This document shows, piece after piece, positions 23,970-36,209 of a DNA stretch of 64,000 nt. The notes below the pieces were generated by a model. That model had not been told where the DNA came from, ran no database searches, and worked only from the letters and a program-made list of their open reading frames with translations. The stretch lies in assembly GCF_918797505.1 (NCBI RefSeq), contig NC_092797.1, positions 36,593,372 to 36,657,371 on the forward strand, given 5' to 3'. This DNA comes from Bemisia tabaci (lineage: Eukaryota; Arthropoda; Insecta; Hemiptera; Aleyrodidae). Position numbers and translations under genes: made by a program. Each line of letters starts with the position of its first letter. Within the stretch, counting starts at the first letter, position 1.

Positions 23970-24437
23970 CAGTGGATCGAGTCAATTAGAGAGGTCGGAC
24001 TTGTCATTTTTGGCATAAACTGCGAATTTTTATGTTTAATTCGCCACATTTTAAGGTTCTAGGGGTGCTACTTAAAGACAATTTCACGAGGACCAATGGA
24101 ACAACTTTCAGAACCGCAAAACTTTGTATATATGGAATTATACGCGTTTAAAGTTTCCAAATTGTGTCCGACTTCTCCTATAGACTCAATCCACTGTGCG
24201 CCGGCGCATGGTGGACCGAGTCAATAGGTGAGGTCGGACGAAATTCGGAAACGTTAAACGCTTATAACTCAGTTAATACGAAACTTTGAGGCTCTGAAAG
24301 TGGTTTTATTGGTTTTCTCGTGAAATTGTCTTTAAGTAGCACCCCTTGAACCTTAAAATGTGGCGAATTAAACATAAAAATTCGCAGTTTATGCCAAAAA
24401 TTACATGTCCGACCTCTCTAATTGGCTCGATCCACTG
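23970..24437. mobile_element. Head-to-head dimer of a ~230-bp MITE
   Basis: Two units (23970-24196 and about 24207-24437) are inverted copies of each other. Each unit itself begins like CAGTGGATCGAGTC and ends like GACTCAATCCACTG. The shared inner parts include aaaatgtggcgaattaaaca in one orientation and its inverse in the other. No ORF. Confidence 0.85.
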
Positions 24438-24439
24438 TG

Positions 24440-24660
24440 CGGCGACTCCCGACTGCACGATTTATTTCGGCGAGCCCCCGGATCGATCCATCAAAAAGGA
24501 CACCGGGAGAAGCGTCAACCTGGATACGCTAATTGAGACATTATCCGATGCAAAACGCCACCCCCCGCCCCCACCCCCGTCCCGCCTGCACCCATGGGCC
24601 ACGCGCGAGACCACGCGAACCGCTCCAGAGGCGCGCAAGCTAGTCGCCAAGTTGCAACTT
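24440..24660. other. GC-rich stretch
   Basis: Locally GC-rich with a proline-coding CCCCC-type run. Frames exist on both strands, without domain or splice support. Confidence 0.3.
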
Positions 24661-24678
24661 TCAGCGAGTAAATAAAGA

Positions 24679-25239
24679 ATATTAAGCTTCCTCACAGGAA
24701 TAGATTTTGATTTTCACACCGTGCTTCAAATTGGTCTTTACTTTCAGTGAATACATCTGTCCAGTGTTCGAAACTCACAGGCGCCAACCCGTCAAATGCG
24801 CCTAAAAATCGGCCATGGCGCCTAAAAATTGAAGGCTCTGCGCCAACGTGGCCCCTAAAAATAGTCCCTTAAAAATCTGAATTTTCATATCAGGTGATTA
24901 TTCGAAATTTTCAGCACTATAAGTGAAAGCATCTTCTATTCTTCACGATTTCATCCTTTGTGATTTTGGTTTCCCCAAGTTACAGCTACTTACTAGTTCT
25001 TTTACTAAAACATCTTGCATCTAACTTTTCACTAAATGCGCCGTAATATATAGGCAAAAAGTCAATTTGGCCCCTATAAAATCTTCAATGGCGCCTAAAA
25101 ATCGGGCTTGATGCGCCATTTGGCTCCTAAAACTCATAGGTGAGCTTCGAACACTGATATTAAGCTTCCTCACAAGAATAGATTTTAATTTTCACACCGT
25201 GCTTCAAATTGGTCTTTACTTTTCGTGAATACATGTGTC
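24679..25239. mobile_element. 395-bp CAGTGTTCGAA MITE flanked by 83-bp direct repeats
   Basis: The inner element (24762-25156) has ends CAGTGTTCGAAACTCAC and, inverted, GTGAGCTTCGAACACTG. It contains several gcgcctaaaaat motifs in both orientations. It is flanked exactly on each side by a direct repeat of about 83 bases (24679-24761 and 25157-25239) starting atattaagcttcctcac, with only a few differences. That is far longer than a normal target duplication. Confidence 0.85.
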
Positions 25240-25917
25240 TGTGTGATTTAAGTGGATTGTTCGGCGGCATAAATAAATAAACCCACATTTTTAGAAAGGA
25301 ATCATACCCTTGCAGCTTCCGCCATTTCCCCTTTTTTTGAAGCCTAAGGATGACTGAGTCAATCAGAGATGGATTTCCTGGTTTCCATACGTCATCCTCC
25401 TTCCTAACACCCATCCTTCAAGCTCTGACGGCCCAAAAGTCAATACCGAAATTTTATAGCTTTTTTAACGAGTAAATATCAATATTTAAGGTAAGTTCCT
25501 GGACTCCGACGTAAATAACCATAGTTGCTGATCATTGTATTAAATCAACTGACTATCTATTTAAGTAGCACACTATACGGTCTTTTATACTTCGCAAAGT
25601 ATGAAACATATTGATGATGCAACCACGGCAATATGGATCTCGGTTGCGGTATTTTTCAAAATTCCCTCTCCTTCTCCATAATTAAAAATATATTGCAGGT
25701 CAAGTTTGTACGAAATTAGAGAAAATATTTTTTGAGGATCATAAGAATATTCGCAACAATTTGTCAAAACATAATGATCAGACTTCTTCCCAAGAAGTGA
25801 AATAAGACAGGCAGTCTGCAATGTCACAAACGAGGATAAGTAGTTTTTTTTTAGTTCCACGAGGTATTTATATGGACTTTCCTAAGGAATAAGCTATATG
25901 AAGCACGACTACTTATA

Positions 25918-26045
25918 AATGGACGTATTTCTGCCAAACGGAACTATGTACATTATGACGTGAACCCCGTTGCGCATGTATTCTTATGGGTCTCAGGACT
26001 CGTGTCTTAATGCACATAGCTCCGTTTGGCAGAAATACGTCCAAA
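25918..26045. mobile_element. MITE family C, copy 2
   Basis: 128 bases from ggacgtatttctgccaaac to the inverse gtttggcagaaatacgtcc. The interior is in the opposite orientation to the other two copies (cttatgggtctcaggactc). TIRs are well preserved over about 25 bases. Confidence 0.88.
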
Positions 26046-26159
26046 TAAATGTAGGCATGGGGAACTTTCGTTTAAAACTTGAAAAGCGATCGCGACGGAT
26101 TGAACGAGCAATATGACATCAAGGTGCGACAAGCAATTAACCGAGTTACAGATCGCTAA

Positions 26160-26460
26160 TCGATAAACGCGGGATCATCTGCCCCCCGCCGTGCCCCCCT
26201 CGAGGGGGCAGCCCCCGGCCCGGTCGGCTAAAATGTAACATGTAGCTTACGTCAGGTCCATTCATAAAAAAAATGGCGAAAAAAACCCCGGCCTGAGCGC
26301 CGCGCGGGCGAGAGGAATCAGTTAGGTGGTCAGTCTGGTTTGTGCGACTCCATGCCGGCGTGTTGTTTCTGATTTGGTGACGGGCGCGCGTGCCACTTCT
26401 GATAGGATTACCAACACCCACGCACGTGCTCAAGGATTAAGGTTACCCGCGACCCTCCAC
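26160..26460. other. GC-rich island
   Basis: Markedly GC-rich in an AT-rich surrounding (gccccccgccgtgcccccc, gagcgccgcgcgggcgag). No exon with splice sites or recognisable protein was found. It may be regulatory or a first-exon region, unproven. Confidence 0.3.
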
Positions 26461-26497
26461 CGCCCTCTTCGGTAGGATCATTTTCGTCCATTAATTT

Positions 26498-26699
26498 TGT
26501 GCTTAGGAGGTTTTTCCAGGATGGGAGGGATTTATAAAGGGAGCAAAATTTTTTGGAAAATATTTACAAAGTATTTTCCAAAAATTTTATGATATAATTG
26601 TGCTTAAGAGGTTTTTCCAGGGTGAGAGGGATTTATAAAGGGATCATGATTTTTTGAAAAATATTTACAAAGTATTTTCCAAAAATTCTATAATATAAT
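26498..26699. repeat. Tandem duplication, about 101-bp unit
   Basis: Two direct copies begin ttgtgctta(g/a)gaggttttt and contain ggatttataaaggga and an inner palindrome (ggaaaatatttacaaagtattttcc). Confidence 0.85.
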
Positions 26700-26759
26700 T
26701 ATATTTTAGAAATATTTTAAAAGAATTTGAAAATCGGAGGGCGAAATATTCTCAAAATA

Positions 26760-28285
26760 TATGTATATTTTTTTTTGGGGGGGGGGGGTCCTTAAAATTT
26801 TTTATAAAAATGTTTCCAAAACCTGAGAAAATTAGAAAAAAAACATTCAAGAGGGGGCAAAACCTGAATATTTTGAAGATATTTCGGTAACATCCAGACA
26901 AAGTTAGAACAGTCTCTAGGAGGTATAGTGGCAGTGTTTTGAAAACATCTTTAAAAATAATTTTATAAAACGCTGTGGGAAATATTTTGCGTGAAATTTT
27001 CAAAGTATGTCAATTTTTACTGCGGTTTGGGAGAGAGGATGGCTTCCATTCCATCAGGAATGTCACTACCATCGGCCGAAGATTTTCCTGAAGGGATCCT
27101 TTTTTTCAGAGTTTGACGGGGGAAAATGACTTTTATTTTAAATTAATGCAAGATTGGGATCTGGATACAACTGCCTGCAGGAGAGTTTGGCATGAATTTT
27201 GATACAAGAAAAACCGAACAAAGTATTATTTTTTGTAATTTTATTAATTTAGGTAAATTTGCCAAACCAAGGCTCAAAATCATCGGATTGAAATGCAATT
27301 GTATGCCCTCTGTTGACACGGAAACAAACTTACGTACCCGTGACTAATTTTCAGACTGCTGGATAATTTTTTCCATCCAAAACTGAAATTCCAATTTTTC
27401 CATCCGATAAAACTAAAATTGTTTTCCGAAAAATTTGATGCTTAAACCAAGGTTTTTTTGTTGCAAACAGTCTCAAATTGACTAACTTTTCTTTGCCATT
27501 CTGTGGCGAGAGATCTTTAAACAACTAATTCTATAATAGCTTTAATTTTGTGGAAAATTTGCGTTAGCTAAACTTTTAAACGCAAAATCTTCTGATAAAA
27601 AAAAATTAAAATTGACCAGATTACTAAAAAAAAAATGCTCACTTTGAATTGTAAATCGTTTCTTAAATTACAAAATTTAAAAATTCATTTGTGAATACTT
27701 TCATAAAAAATGGATTTAACAATTGAAAACCCCAATTTAGACCTTATTTAACATTTAGATGACAGCACCGCCCAACTCGACATTAGTGCAAAATTTGACA
27801 GGAAGATCTTTTATTAAAAGCGGACGTTTCGATTTAAATTTATAAAATAGGCGGAGGCTATATCGCAAAGATTTACATTTACACGGCGTCAATTGAAAAA
27901 AAACTCAGGGGTAGGTGACAGAATTTTTTAGCAGATATTGTCGACGGTTGAAAAAAACGACATGAATTTATAATTTTAAAATTTCGTCCACACCCTCCCA
28001 TCTTTAACAATAAATCATCCAATCTTGACATTTAAAAATTTTAAATGAGATTCCACTGAGAAAATTTCTATTATAAACGATCTTGCCTGGTTTACTTAAT
28101 GAGATTTAGTTAATTTCAGTGCGGTTTTTCTTCATAATAATTTGTAAAATGTATTGTGTTCTTAAAATTGTCATGCGACAGTATTCTTGTGTGAAAAAAC
28201 AAACAGGAACGTCCTATTTCATAGAAACATGAAAATAAGGTACGGCGTCCTTGGTTACAGTTTGCGCTAGCACACGTAACACGAC
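26760..28285. other. No gene recognised
   Basis: Very AT-rich sequence with a G-run near 26775. Nothing coding is supported. Confidence 0.5.
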
Positions 28286-28299
28286 GTTAATTTTTCCCT

Positions 28300-28460
28300 T
28301 GGATGCAACTATTCGTGGTCAGAGGGTCTCCGTGATGCATCCACACAAAAATGAAGGCGTTCCTTAGTGCTGAGATTCCCAAACAACATTGATGACAACT
28401 CCCGAATACAACTATTCGTACTCAATAGATGGCCGTGTTGCATACACACAAAAATGAAGG
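28300..28460. repeat. Imperfect direct duplication
   Basis: The block around caactattcgt, ending in cacacaaaaatgaaggcgtt, occurs twice with about 110 bases spacing. Confidence 0.55.
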
Positions 28461-28469
28461 CGTTTTGAA

Positions 28470-31400
28470 TTTTCCAGCCTTTAACTTCTTCTTATTATCT
28501 ATGGCGAGCCTCGCAAACTTAACCGAACGTCGCAAACTTAAATAGTTTTTTCCCCATCAGAATTTATCGAGCATTTGCAAGTTTTAAAAAAATTGAGTGA
28601 AAATATAAAAGGTGGAACAACAAATTTTTATCAAATAATCATCATTTCGGCCTTCTCGGGTCGTTAGTAGCCATGGAGCTTCTTTCTGCAAGCACATTTT
28701 TCTCGAAGCCACCGAAATGTCATATTATTGACAGTATTGCGCTGTACCCTAAATTTCTGATAGCAGGCAGATGGGACCGGCCATAGAATAAGGGTTTTCA
28801 GTCTGCAAAAAATCAAGATTTGAGTATTTGATACTGAAACAATAAGCATGGTGGAGTTTTTTTAGGAAATTTTGCGACAAAACCCTAAACACAACATCGA
28901 ACTGGACCAAAATTATGACGGCTTCAATTTTGCAGTTAGTAAAACGTCATTCCCAATTAAATCAATTTAAAATTATTATCTTCCATGTTCAGCGCCTGTA
29001 AGTACCAAATCTTCGAAAAAATGAACAAAACTGCTCAATATTATTATTATTTAGGACATTAAAAAGAGTTTTTGACGGAAATTAGATGATCAGAACACGA
29101 CAAAAATCTTTCTACTAACGCTAATCTAACGCAAAGATATTCCGCACAACACACGAACCGTGAATCAATCAAAGAACTATCGACTTAACTGATTAATATT
29201 TCATTGGTTTCAATATTCGCGGACATCGACCCATCCTCCGGAAGATCAGAACCCATCCGAATCATAATTCCCAGGTGGTGATCGGTTACAACCCTGTATC
29301 AGAGAAATACCACGTAGGTATGATTATGAGCTCGAATCCACACGTAGAGGAATACTGATCAGAGATAATTTATCGATTGGGGCCCCTTATTTGCGGATGA
29401 CCACGGCCCATAATTATTAGCATATCTTCTCTCAGTCTAGAAAAACTCACTCTAATCATTAATTCGGCTCCATTTCGGATTGGCAAGGTCCACATTAGTT
29501 TTCATTCAACATAAGGTCTGGTCCCAAAGGGGAAAAAATCATTGAAGCTCTTAATGAAATTGACCTAATAAATTATGACATTATTTGCATAATTTTCCTC
29601 CAAAAATCAACGTGGCGTATGAGATCAGATTAAAGCGAACCGCGATTTTCGCTCCGCTTTTGAGGGCTTGGCTCGGCCTCAATAACTAATCGGTATTGGG
29701 AGAGAGCTATCTTTTCCCGCATTCTTTTTAAAGAAATTAAAAAGTTATGACCATTAAATACTATATTTGTAAGACGAGGGCGATTGTGGTGGGGGGGGGG
29801 ATTTACAATCAGCACAGGAAAATCGTCTTTTGATCAGCCAAATATTTGGCCCTTTCTACCACACTGTCTTTTGCTTTTGAGAAGTGAACGCGATAATTTT
29901 GGAAAATACACACTTTATTGCAGAGCAAATGTTCTGATAATTAGAACTTTAGGAACAATTCAAGCAAATTACACTCCCAAGCAATAATCTATGAATCATT
30001 TCTTTCATGAAGTCAACTAAATGAAAACTGATTGTAGGATATTTTACTCCGCCAGATATATTTCACGCTATGATCCTTGCGTGATTTTCAAGAAAATTGT
30101 GTATTAAAAAAGTATCAGACGAAATGTCATTCTTCTCTCATGCAATCTCATTATAATTCGTCAAAAAATGAACGGTCATTGCACTCAGAGCAAATATTAG
30201 TTTTCAACAGCCTTTCAAACCCCTAAATGATGCACAATGCACGGTGGTACATTCGCCCTGCATTCGCCCTGATTTAGGAGACGTAATAAACATTTTGCAA
30301 GCGAATAAATATGTATCGAATTTTTTATTATTCAATGGGTGACGTTCAGTTTTAAAATTCATGAGATGAGTCATTAAACTGCAAGTTCATTCACATCTGC
30401 AAAGAAGTTTCATTCAAATAGTCGAAACATAGGTCCTTTGTTATGAAAAATTGTTTACACAGAACAGGAAAAAAGTCACTTCCTGTCGTGTAAAAAATCA
30501 GACGGATCTTAATATTCAAGTCTAATCTAAAATCTGGTCTATCTATAAAAATTATGTTCCCTTTCGTTTGACGCATAATTGTTTGAATTCATTAAAGAAT
30601 TGGGTATTTAATTAACATGACTGTCGGCAAAACTGATCTCAGTTGCAAACCCACAAATATCATTGTGGAAGGTTTTCGTGGTAGTTCAGAATCAAAAAAT
30701 TAATACAAGAAAAATCATCGATAGTTAGCACATGTTCTCGGAACAAATACTTCCTTAGAAAAATGATTCATAATTAATATTGTTTGAAGTTCAAGCCGCT
30801 AATTTTTAGTTCCTTTGTCATAAACTCACACCAATTAAACGTGTGATTTAGAAACACTTTCGAGGCCACTGAAAGTTCATTCTCGCGTGTCTTGAAACAT
30901 ATTCAGCTAATTAAAATGCACGTGTCTCTGAGTTTTACGATTTTTCCTCGTATTTTTTATGATAAAATGAAAAGCAAACCAATTGGTCTTCTCTCAAATT
31001 TTCTATCTTCCACTCGCTCTCTTATTGTAAAATAAATTCCCTACTTAAAAATTTCAAAATTGAATACCTTTGAAACTTTGTACAAAATGCACAGCATTCA
31101 TAGAATTATCCATAAACATCACTTTAAAAATTACTTTTTCCCAAAATTATACGATTGTGTAACTGATTTTGTTCGATGTCAATTTTTTGCTCTATACTCT
31201 TCGCAATTATTTTCTTGTATTAAGCACGATCTTCTCCTTTTCCATTTCCAGACAAATTGTTATTCTCTAATCAAAAAGGTCAAAACCAGTAGAAGAAATG
31301 TGATTTGTGAAAATTCTTGAATCATTTTTTCCTAGTAGTAAATCTCATCAGAGGAAAACTTTGAAGCCCATATCTTCAGTTTCATTTTCAATTTGATTTA

Positions 31401-31485
31401 AAATCTGCTTCTTTTTACTGAGTCAATTCTCTGAAAATATCACCGATTCCTCTCAGTGGAGCTTTCAATTGAAGAAACTCTAATA
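28470..31485. other. No gene recognised
   Basis: About 3 kb of AT-rich, non-coding-looking sequence. A G-run occurs near 29790. No supported ORF, RNA or repeat. Confidence 0.45.
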
Positions 31486-32453
31486 CGAGGTCTGTTAGAT
31501 TAGAAACCGGATTTTGGTCATAACTAGCCTACAATGCGTCCAAATTACGTTTTCTTGAGCTTTTCTGATAACTGAAAATATATTCAAGAACGCTACGTTC
31601 ACAAATTTGAAAAATCCTAATTAGCTTCGTTGGTATGTGGCTTGAAGTAAGGCAACCTCAAGGGTGTTTTGCGATTTTTATGTTTGACCGAACTTGTCTC
31701 TCTTTTTTCGGTCTTGCACAACATTTTTCAACCCACAAGGACAATTGGAGTTTCGTCTCCATATCGTAGCCGTACACTAAAGTATTGTCACCGAAAATTA
31801 TCCTATCCAAAAATGTAGGATCATTGTTAGAACGTTCAAGCAGCTAAAGGTAATTTGACATTTGGTTGGATTTTTGTTCAACGGACAACAATCAAGGGGC
31901 AAGTGTACCTGAAACTCGATGCGTGTCTACATATTCTATCAAAATTGTATGTAAAGAGCCTTCAGAAATATTACTCTGTTTAACAAGCTCGAAACGACCA
32001 TTTTCGAGCACTTTTGCCCGCATTTCTTCCACGTGACAAATGATGGTCGATTGAGGTTGAGGGTCGATTCCCATGCTCCTCATTTTTGACGAACTCCTGA
32101 CCAGTTTTGAATCGTTTAACCCATTCAAAACAGTGGGAACATCTCGTACAATGATCATGGTAAACTTTTCTTAGCATATACCAAAAGTTTCGGTACAGGG
32201 TATACCGAGTTTAAAACAAAATTTTATGTTGAATCTTTGCTCTGTCAGTGATCGCATGCTAAAATCGCAAAACGCACCTGACTTACTCGTATTCAAGATG
32301 ACACAGAATAAACACTGAACAAAATAAACAAAATCTGTGAACGTAGCGTTCTTAAGTATATTTTCAGCTATCAGGAAAGCTCAAGAAAACCTAATTCGGA
32401 CGCATTGTGGGTTAGTTATGACCAAAATCCGGTTTCTAATCTAACAGACCTCG
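31486..32453 (-). mobile_element. Degenerate mariner-like element
   Basis: 968 bases between TA dinucleotides (31484-31485 and 32454-32455). The terminal inverted repeats are over 100 bases long, beginning CGAGGTCTGTTAGATTAG and continuing through ccggattttggtcataact. A broken mariner transposase N-terminus lies inside on the minus strand. The element is too short for a full transposase (about 345 codons), so it is internally deleted and cannot move on its own. Confidence 0.9.
31892..32177 (-). pseudogene. Mariner transposase N-terminal relic (frameshifted)
   Basis: In one frame the minus strand reads FEWVKRFKTGQEFVKNEEHG then NRPSTS, matching the conserved mariner region after the first helix-turn-helix. 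In the overlapping frame it continues VEEMRAKVLENGRFELVKQS and ISEGSLHTIL then RVSG, the second helix-turn-helix region. At least one frameshift lies between them. The catalytic D,D34D part is absent. In intact relatives this domain binds the terminal repeats; here it is non-functional. Confidence 0.85.
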
Positions 32454-32459
32454 TACTTC

Positions 32460-34160
32460 AGATTTTAAATCCCTCACTAATCAAGCTATTTAGAGGTATT
32501 GAGCCGAGCACTCGTGCATCTAAAGAGATGGCATTGACTTTCAGGTCCACTCTTTTTTGACACCACTAGGTCAAGGCTCCGAAAGATTCCTACAAACTCA
32601 TTAATGCAGAGTTCATGCCTCCTTTTAAAGAGCCAGGATTAGGTAAAAATAAAATTACCGGTACATTCTCCCTTCACGGAAGGATTGCTCATACTCATCA
32701 GAGATCGGTACTGTTTCATCATTAAATCGCAACAACCGTACGATAGACACGCAGAACATGTCATTGACACTATTTTTCATAACTGCGGTACTGTTACTTT
32801 GAGGCTTCAGATTGACTGTGGTCAGGTGTTTGAGAGATTATTACCGTAAAAAGTCCATTTCAAGGCGACGGATTCAGTTTTTACGCCATTTTTTCGTTCC
32901 ACGATTCTTGATCATTTGCGAAGTTTTTGCTGGTCGAGATGATCCGAAGCCGAAAAGACCTGACCTTCATGTAACCGAAGCGAGCATTCATTCCGGCAAC
33001 TTTCGCCGCGTATTCGATCTTAATCGGACTTCAGTAGAAGCTGTATGTGTTCCAAAAAGGTAATCGGAAAGAGGCAGAAGGTGGAGGTGTCTTACACGCA
33101 GGTTCAGTGAACATAAGTTTTTTCTGCGTCAACGCACGTAAAACAATCGATAATAATAATCGATCGCTACCTCATTTAGAATGTATTATTTACTATGGGA
33201 ATCGCTGGGCAGGAAAGTTGGCGTCTGCACCTTGAAATAATCGCCACTGGGCGAGAGTAAGTTAGGAAGACACGCTCAATGCAGATGACACATGTTTTAA
33301 TTTTCATTTCTTTAAAAAAAAAAAAAATTCACCGAGCTTTTTGAAACTGATTCTGATGAATTTTCCTGCAAAAGGCTAAGAAAAAATTGATACAACTTAC
33401 ATGCCGGACTGAAATCGGCACTAATTGAGGAATGTGACTTACCACGAAAAAATGACCTTGGTGCGAGGAGGCAAAATTTACAGCAGAGCAGTTTTTGTCA
33501 GGTTAGGTCGAAAAGTATGATTTTCGAGGGATGAGAACTTGCTCTTGTGTCCTAAAGAATAAGTTGAGAGGTTTAGTTAATTTTTGTCCAATAGAAGATG
33601 TATCATTGCTTTTTAACTCGTTCAAAATACATTTTCTCCTCTTTGCATTTTTGACAGGAGAGTATTTAGGTACGACGATTCAATCAAAAAACTGACACAA
33701 ACTGATTTATTTTGTGTCATAATGCGACTTTTTTGTTTTTGTTTAACCTCGTCCAATGGACCATTAGATAAGGTACGAAGTTAAGCATTCTGATACATGT
33801 TTCCGAACGAAAATTTCACGTATAGAACATGAACTGCGCAACGAAAATTACTGAAAATAACTCCTAACTAAGACATTTAATGTTTCTTGACGCGTGAATT
33901 CAAACCTCCCGCTCATGAAAACACAATAGTCTACGTGAGCCAATAAGCGCACAATAAACTTTACCATGAGAATCTCTGCGATATGAAAATCAGGCAACCT
34001 CAATCTTAACGCTTTGGCTCAGCTATAGCAAATTGTTGATACTTTGAGCGATAAAGGATGGGAAAGGATCAATGCTTCATTAAGAAGCCTGCCAAAACAG
34101 TTGTGAGGCGCGATTTGACTCACGTAGAGAATTGCGTTTCTTGTGACCGGGCAATTCAAA
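32460..34160. other. No gene recognised
   Basis: Non-coding sequence. A plus-strand frame near 32812-33063 and others lack domain and splice support. Confidence 0.45.
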
Positions 34161-34167
34161 TTTCCCA

Positions 34168-34435
34168 CACTGAAAAAAAAAAATTTCGGTAAATCCGAAC
34201 TAGTTAGGCTCATATGGAACCAGGTTTTGTTCGGTACATACAACCGAATTATTCGGTCTGTTCAACCAAATTGTTCGGTTTGTGCGACCGAACTATGATA
34301 AATTCTTACAGTTCGGTTCAGTGGACCGAACAGTTCAGCTGAGCAAACCGAATAATTCGGTCGTGTGTACCGAACAAAATCGTGGTTCCATATGATCCTA
34401 ACTAGTTCGGAGTTACCGAACTTTTTTTTTCAGTG
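34168..34435. mobile_element. Foldback MITE built from TTCGGT/ACCGAA repeats
   Basis: The ends are CACTGAAAAAAA and TTTTTTTTCAGTG. The arms share ccgaactagttaggctcatatgg in imperfect inverted form. The interior alternates ttcggt and accgaa about every 15-20 bases, giving multiple nested hairpins. No ORF and no clear TSD. Confidence 0.85.
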
Positions 34436-35132
34436 CGAAACTATTCTAAAACAAAAACGTTATTTTCTTAATTAGGAGTTGACTTCAGTAATGTTCGACG
34501 CAAGGATCGTGTTCTACGTGATATTTTAATGATAACACGTGTATTAGCCTAAATTTGTATCTGGTCCAGTGGTCCATCATCATGAAAGTAATTAATCAGC
34601 GAGAATTTGGCAGCGTCTCGAAGCTCACGAGGCGTTTTTCCATAGCATGGCTGTACACTAGATTCAACCGAACTTATTCTCACCATAGGGGTACGAGTTT
34701 TTGAACTTGAGCCACGGAAATAATTTATTAACCTCGAGGAAGGCGCGCGAAAGCTTCACCGAAATCGAATTTGGAATTCGGGCTGCGTTACGCACCTGCG
34801 ACCTCCAAGTCTCTCGAAGCCGGCGACGAAATCACGAACTTTTTTCAATCAAATCAAATCGACGCTCCGCATCCCAGACGCGACTTTCTGCTTGCAGTTC
34901 CTTTCATTTCGCCCGAGAAGCGAGTTCTATTATGGCGGAAGAGTGCTGTTGCCCCTTTGTAAATGGGGAATTGCACATATGACATGCCTCAAAAATAAGA
35001 ACGCGAGAGAAAATAAACTAGGAACATGATTAAAAACGGCTAAAATTTTAAAAATACGAAAAAATAAAACGTATCGAGCCGTATACGCGGAGGGTTCATT
35101 TTCAGCTGGAAAAAAACACTAATTTTTTTTCT

Positions 35133-35137
<5 letters not shown>

Positions 35138-35173
<36 letters not shown>
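35138..35173. repeat. A36 homopolymer
   Basis: Uninterrupted run of 36 A; no SINE head recognised upstream. Confidence 0.9.
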
Positions 35174-35176
<3 letters not shown>

Positions 35177-35698
35177 CTTATGGCAACTTACCCCTAGTTT
35201 TCATCACGCAATCACCGATAACAAAGTGCGGCTGCACGCGACAATGGCTCCGTGATAACAACTAGACTCACGAATTAGGTTATGCCTCTCAATTTACTAT
35301 CATTTCATTGGTTTTTGGCATGTAAACATAAGCACGTGAAGGCTCGAAATGTCCTGTTATTTCAAAAAGATATAGGCCTTGTCTACGCATTTTTCAGTTT
35401 TTATTGTTTACTGTGAATAATAGGTGTCTTACAAACTTCAACTGCGCACAAAGGGTAGCGGAAGGAAAAGCCGATATCTTTACACTCGGACTTTTTAGAA
35501 GATGCCTGGCTGTTTAAAAAATTATTTGGATTTTCTTTTTTACGCCAGCGCTAATCTGCAGGTAATTTTATAGAATGAACCCCTCACTATGGAAGATCAA
35601 AATTGAAATAGTCGTAACGGCAACCTTTAACGACTAGAAATTTTCCTGCCACACATTCGTATAAATGAGACCGTATCATTAAACTGTGTTCGAACAAG

Positions 35699-36206
35699 AA
35701 TGGAGATGTTGCATGTGTGAGGAATTTGCGATTTGACTGTTGATTTTCATGTAAAAGTTCGCGAGAAACACGATGGTGCCACTGGTTTTCCCTGAAATCA
35801 ACTCCCAAGCTCAAAAAAAGCTCTCAAGTTGAGGCCGAAATGGAGGGGATATCCCACGCTATCCTGAGAGTCCATCTCTACATCAAGACAAACTCTCCAT
35901 GCAAAGATAGGGAGCAAATACATTGACAGGGCTGTCACTTTATTTGGGGACTCTAGCCCTGAAAACACGGCAACCCTGCTAATGTATTTGCTCCCTATCT
36001 TCGCATGGAGAGTTTGTCTTGATGTAGAGGTGGACTCTTAGGATAGCGTGGGATATCCCCTCCATTTCGGGCTCAACTTGAGAGCTTTTTTTGAGCTTGG
36101 GAGTTGATTTCAGAGAAAACCAGTGGCACCATCGTGTTTTTCGCAAATGTATACATGAAAATGAACAGTCAAATCGCAAATCCCTCACACATGCGACATC
36201 TCCATT
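35699..36206. repeat. Long near-perfect inverted repeat, arms about 227 bp
   Basis: Left arm 35699-35925 and right arm 35981-36206 are inverted copies (starting aatggagatgt, ending ggagcaaatacatt) with few mismatches, around a loop of about 55 bases. Frames on either arm mirror each other. A transcript crossing it would fold into a long hairpin. Probably a palindromic transposon or an inverted duplication. Confidence 0.92.
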
Positions 36207-36209
36207 GTA

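Noticed and set aside
24346..24695. Plus-strand frame of 109 codons with a proline run
   Set aside because: It spans the end of a MITE and a GC-rich patch; the proline run is a CCCCC artefact and there is no domain.
35587..36188. Two similar minus/plus frames that look like a conserved small protein
   Set aside because: They are mirror images generated by the 227-bp inverted repeat.
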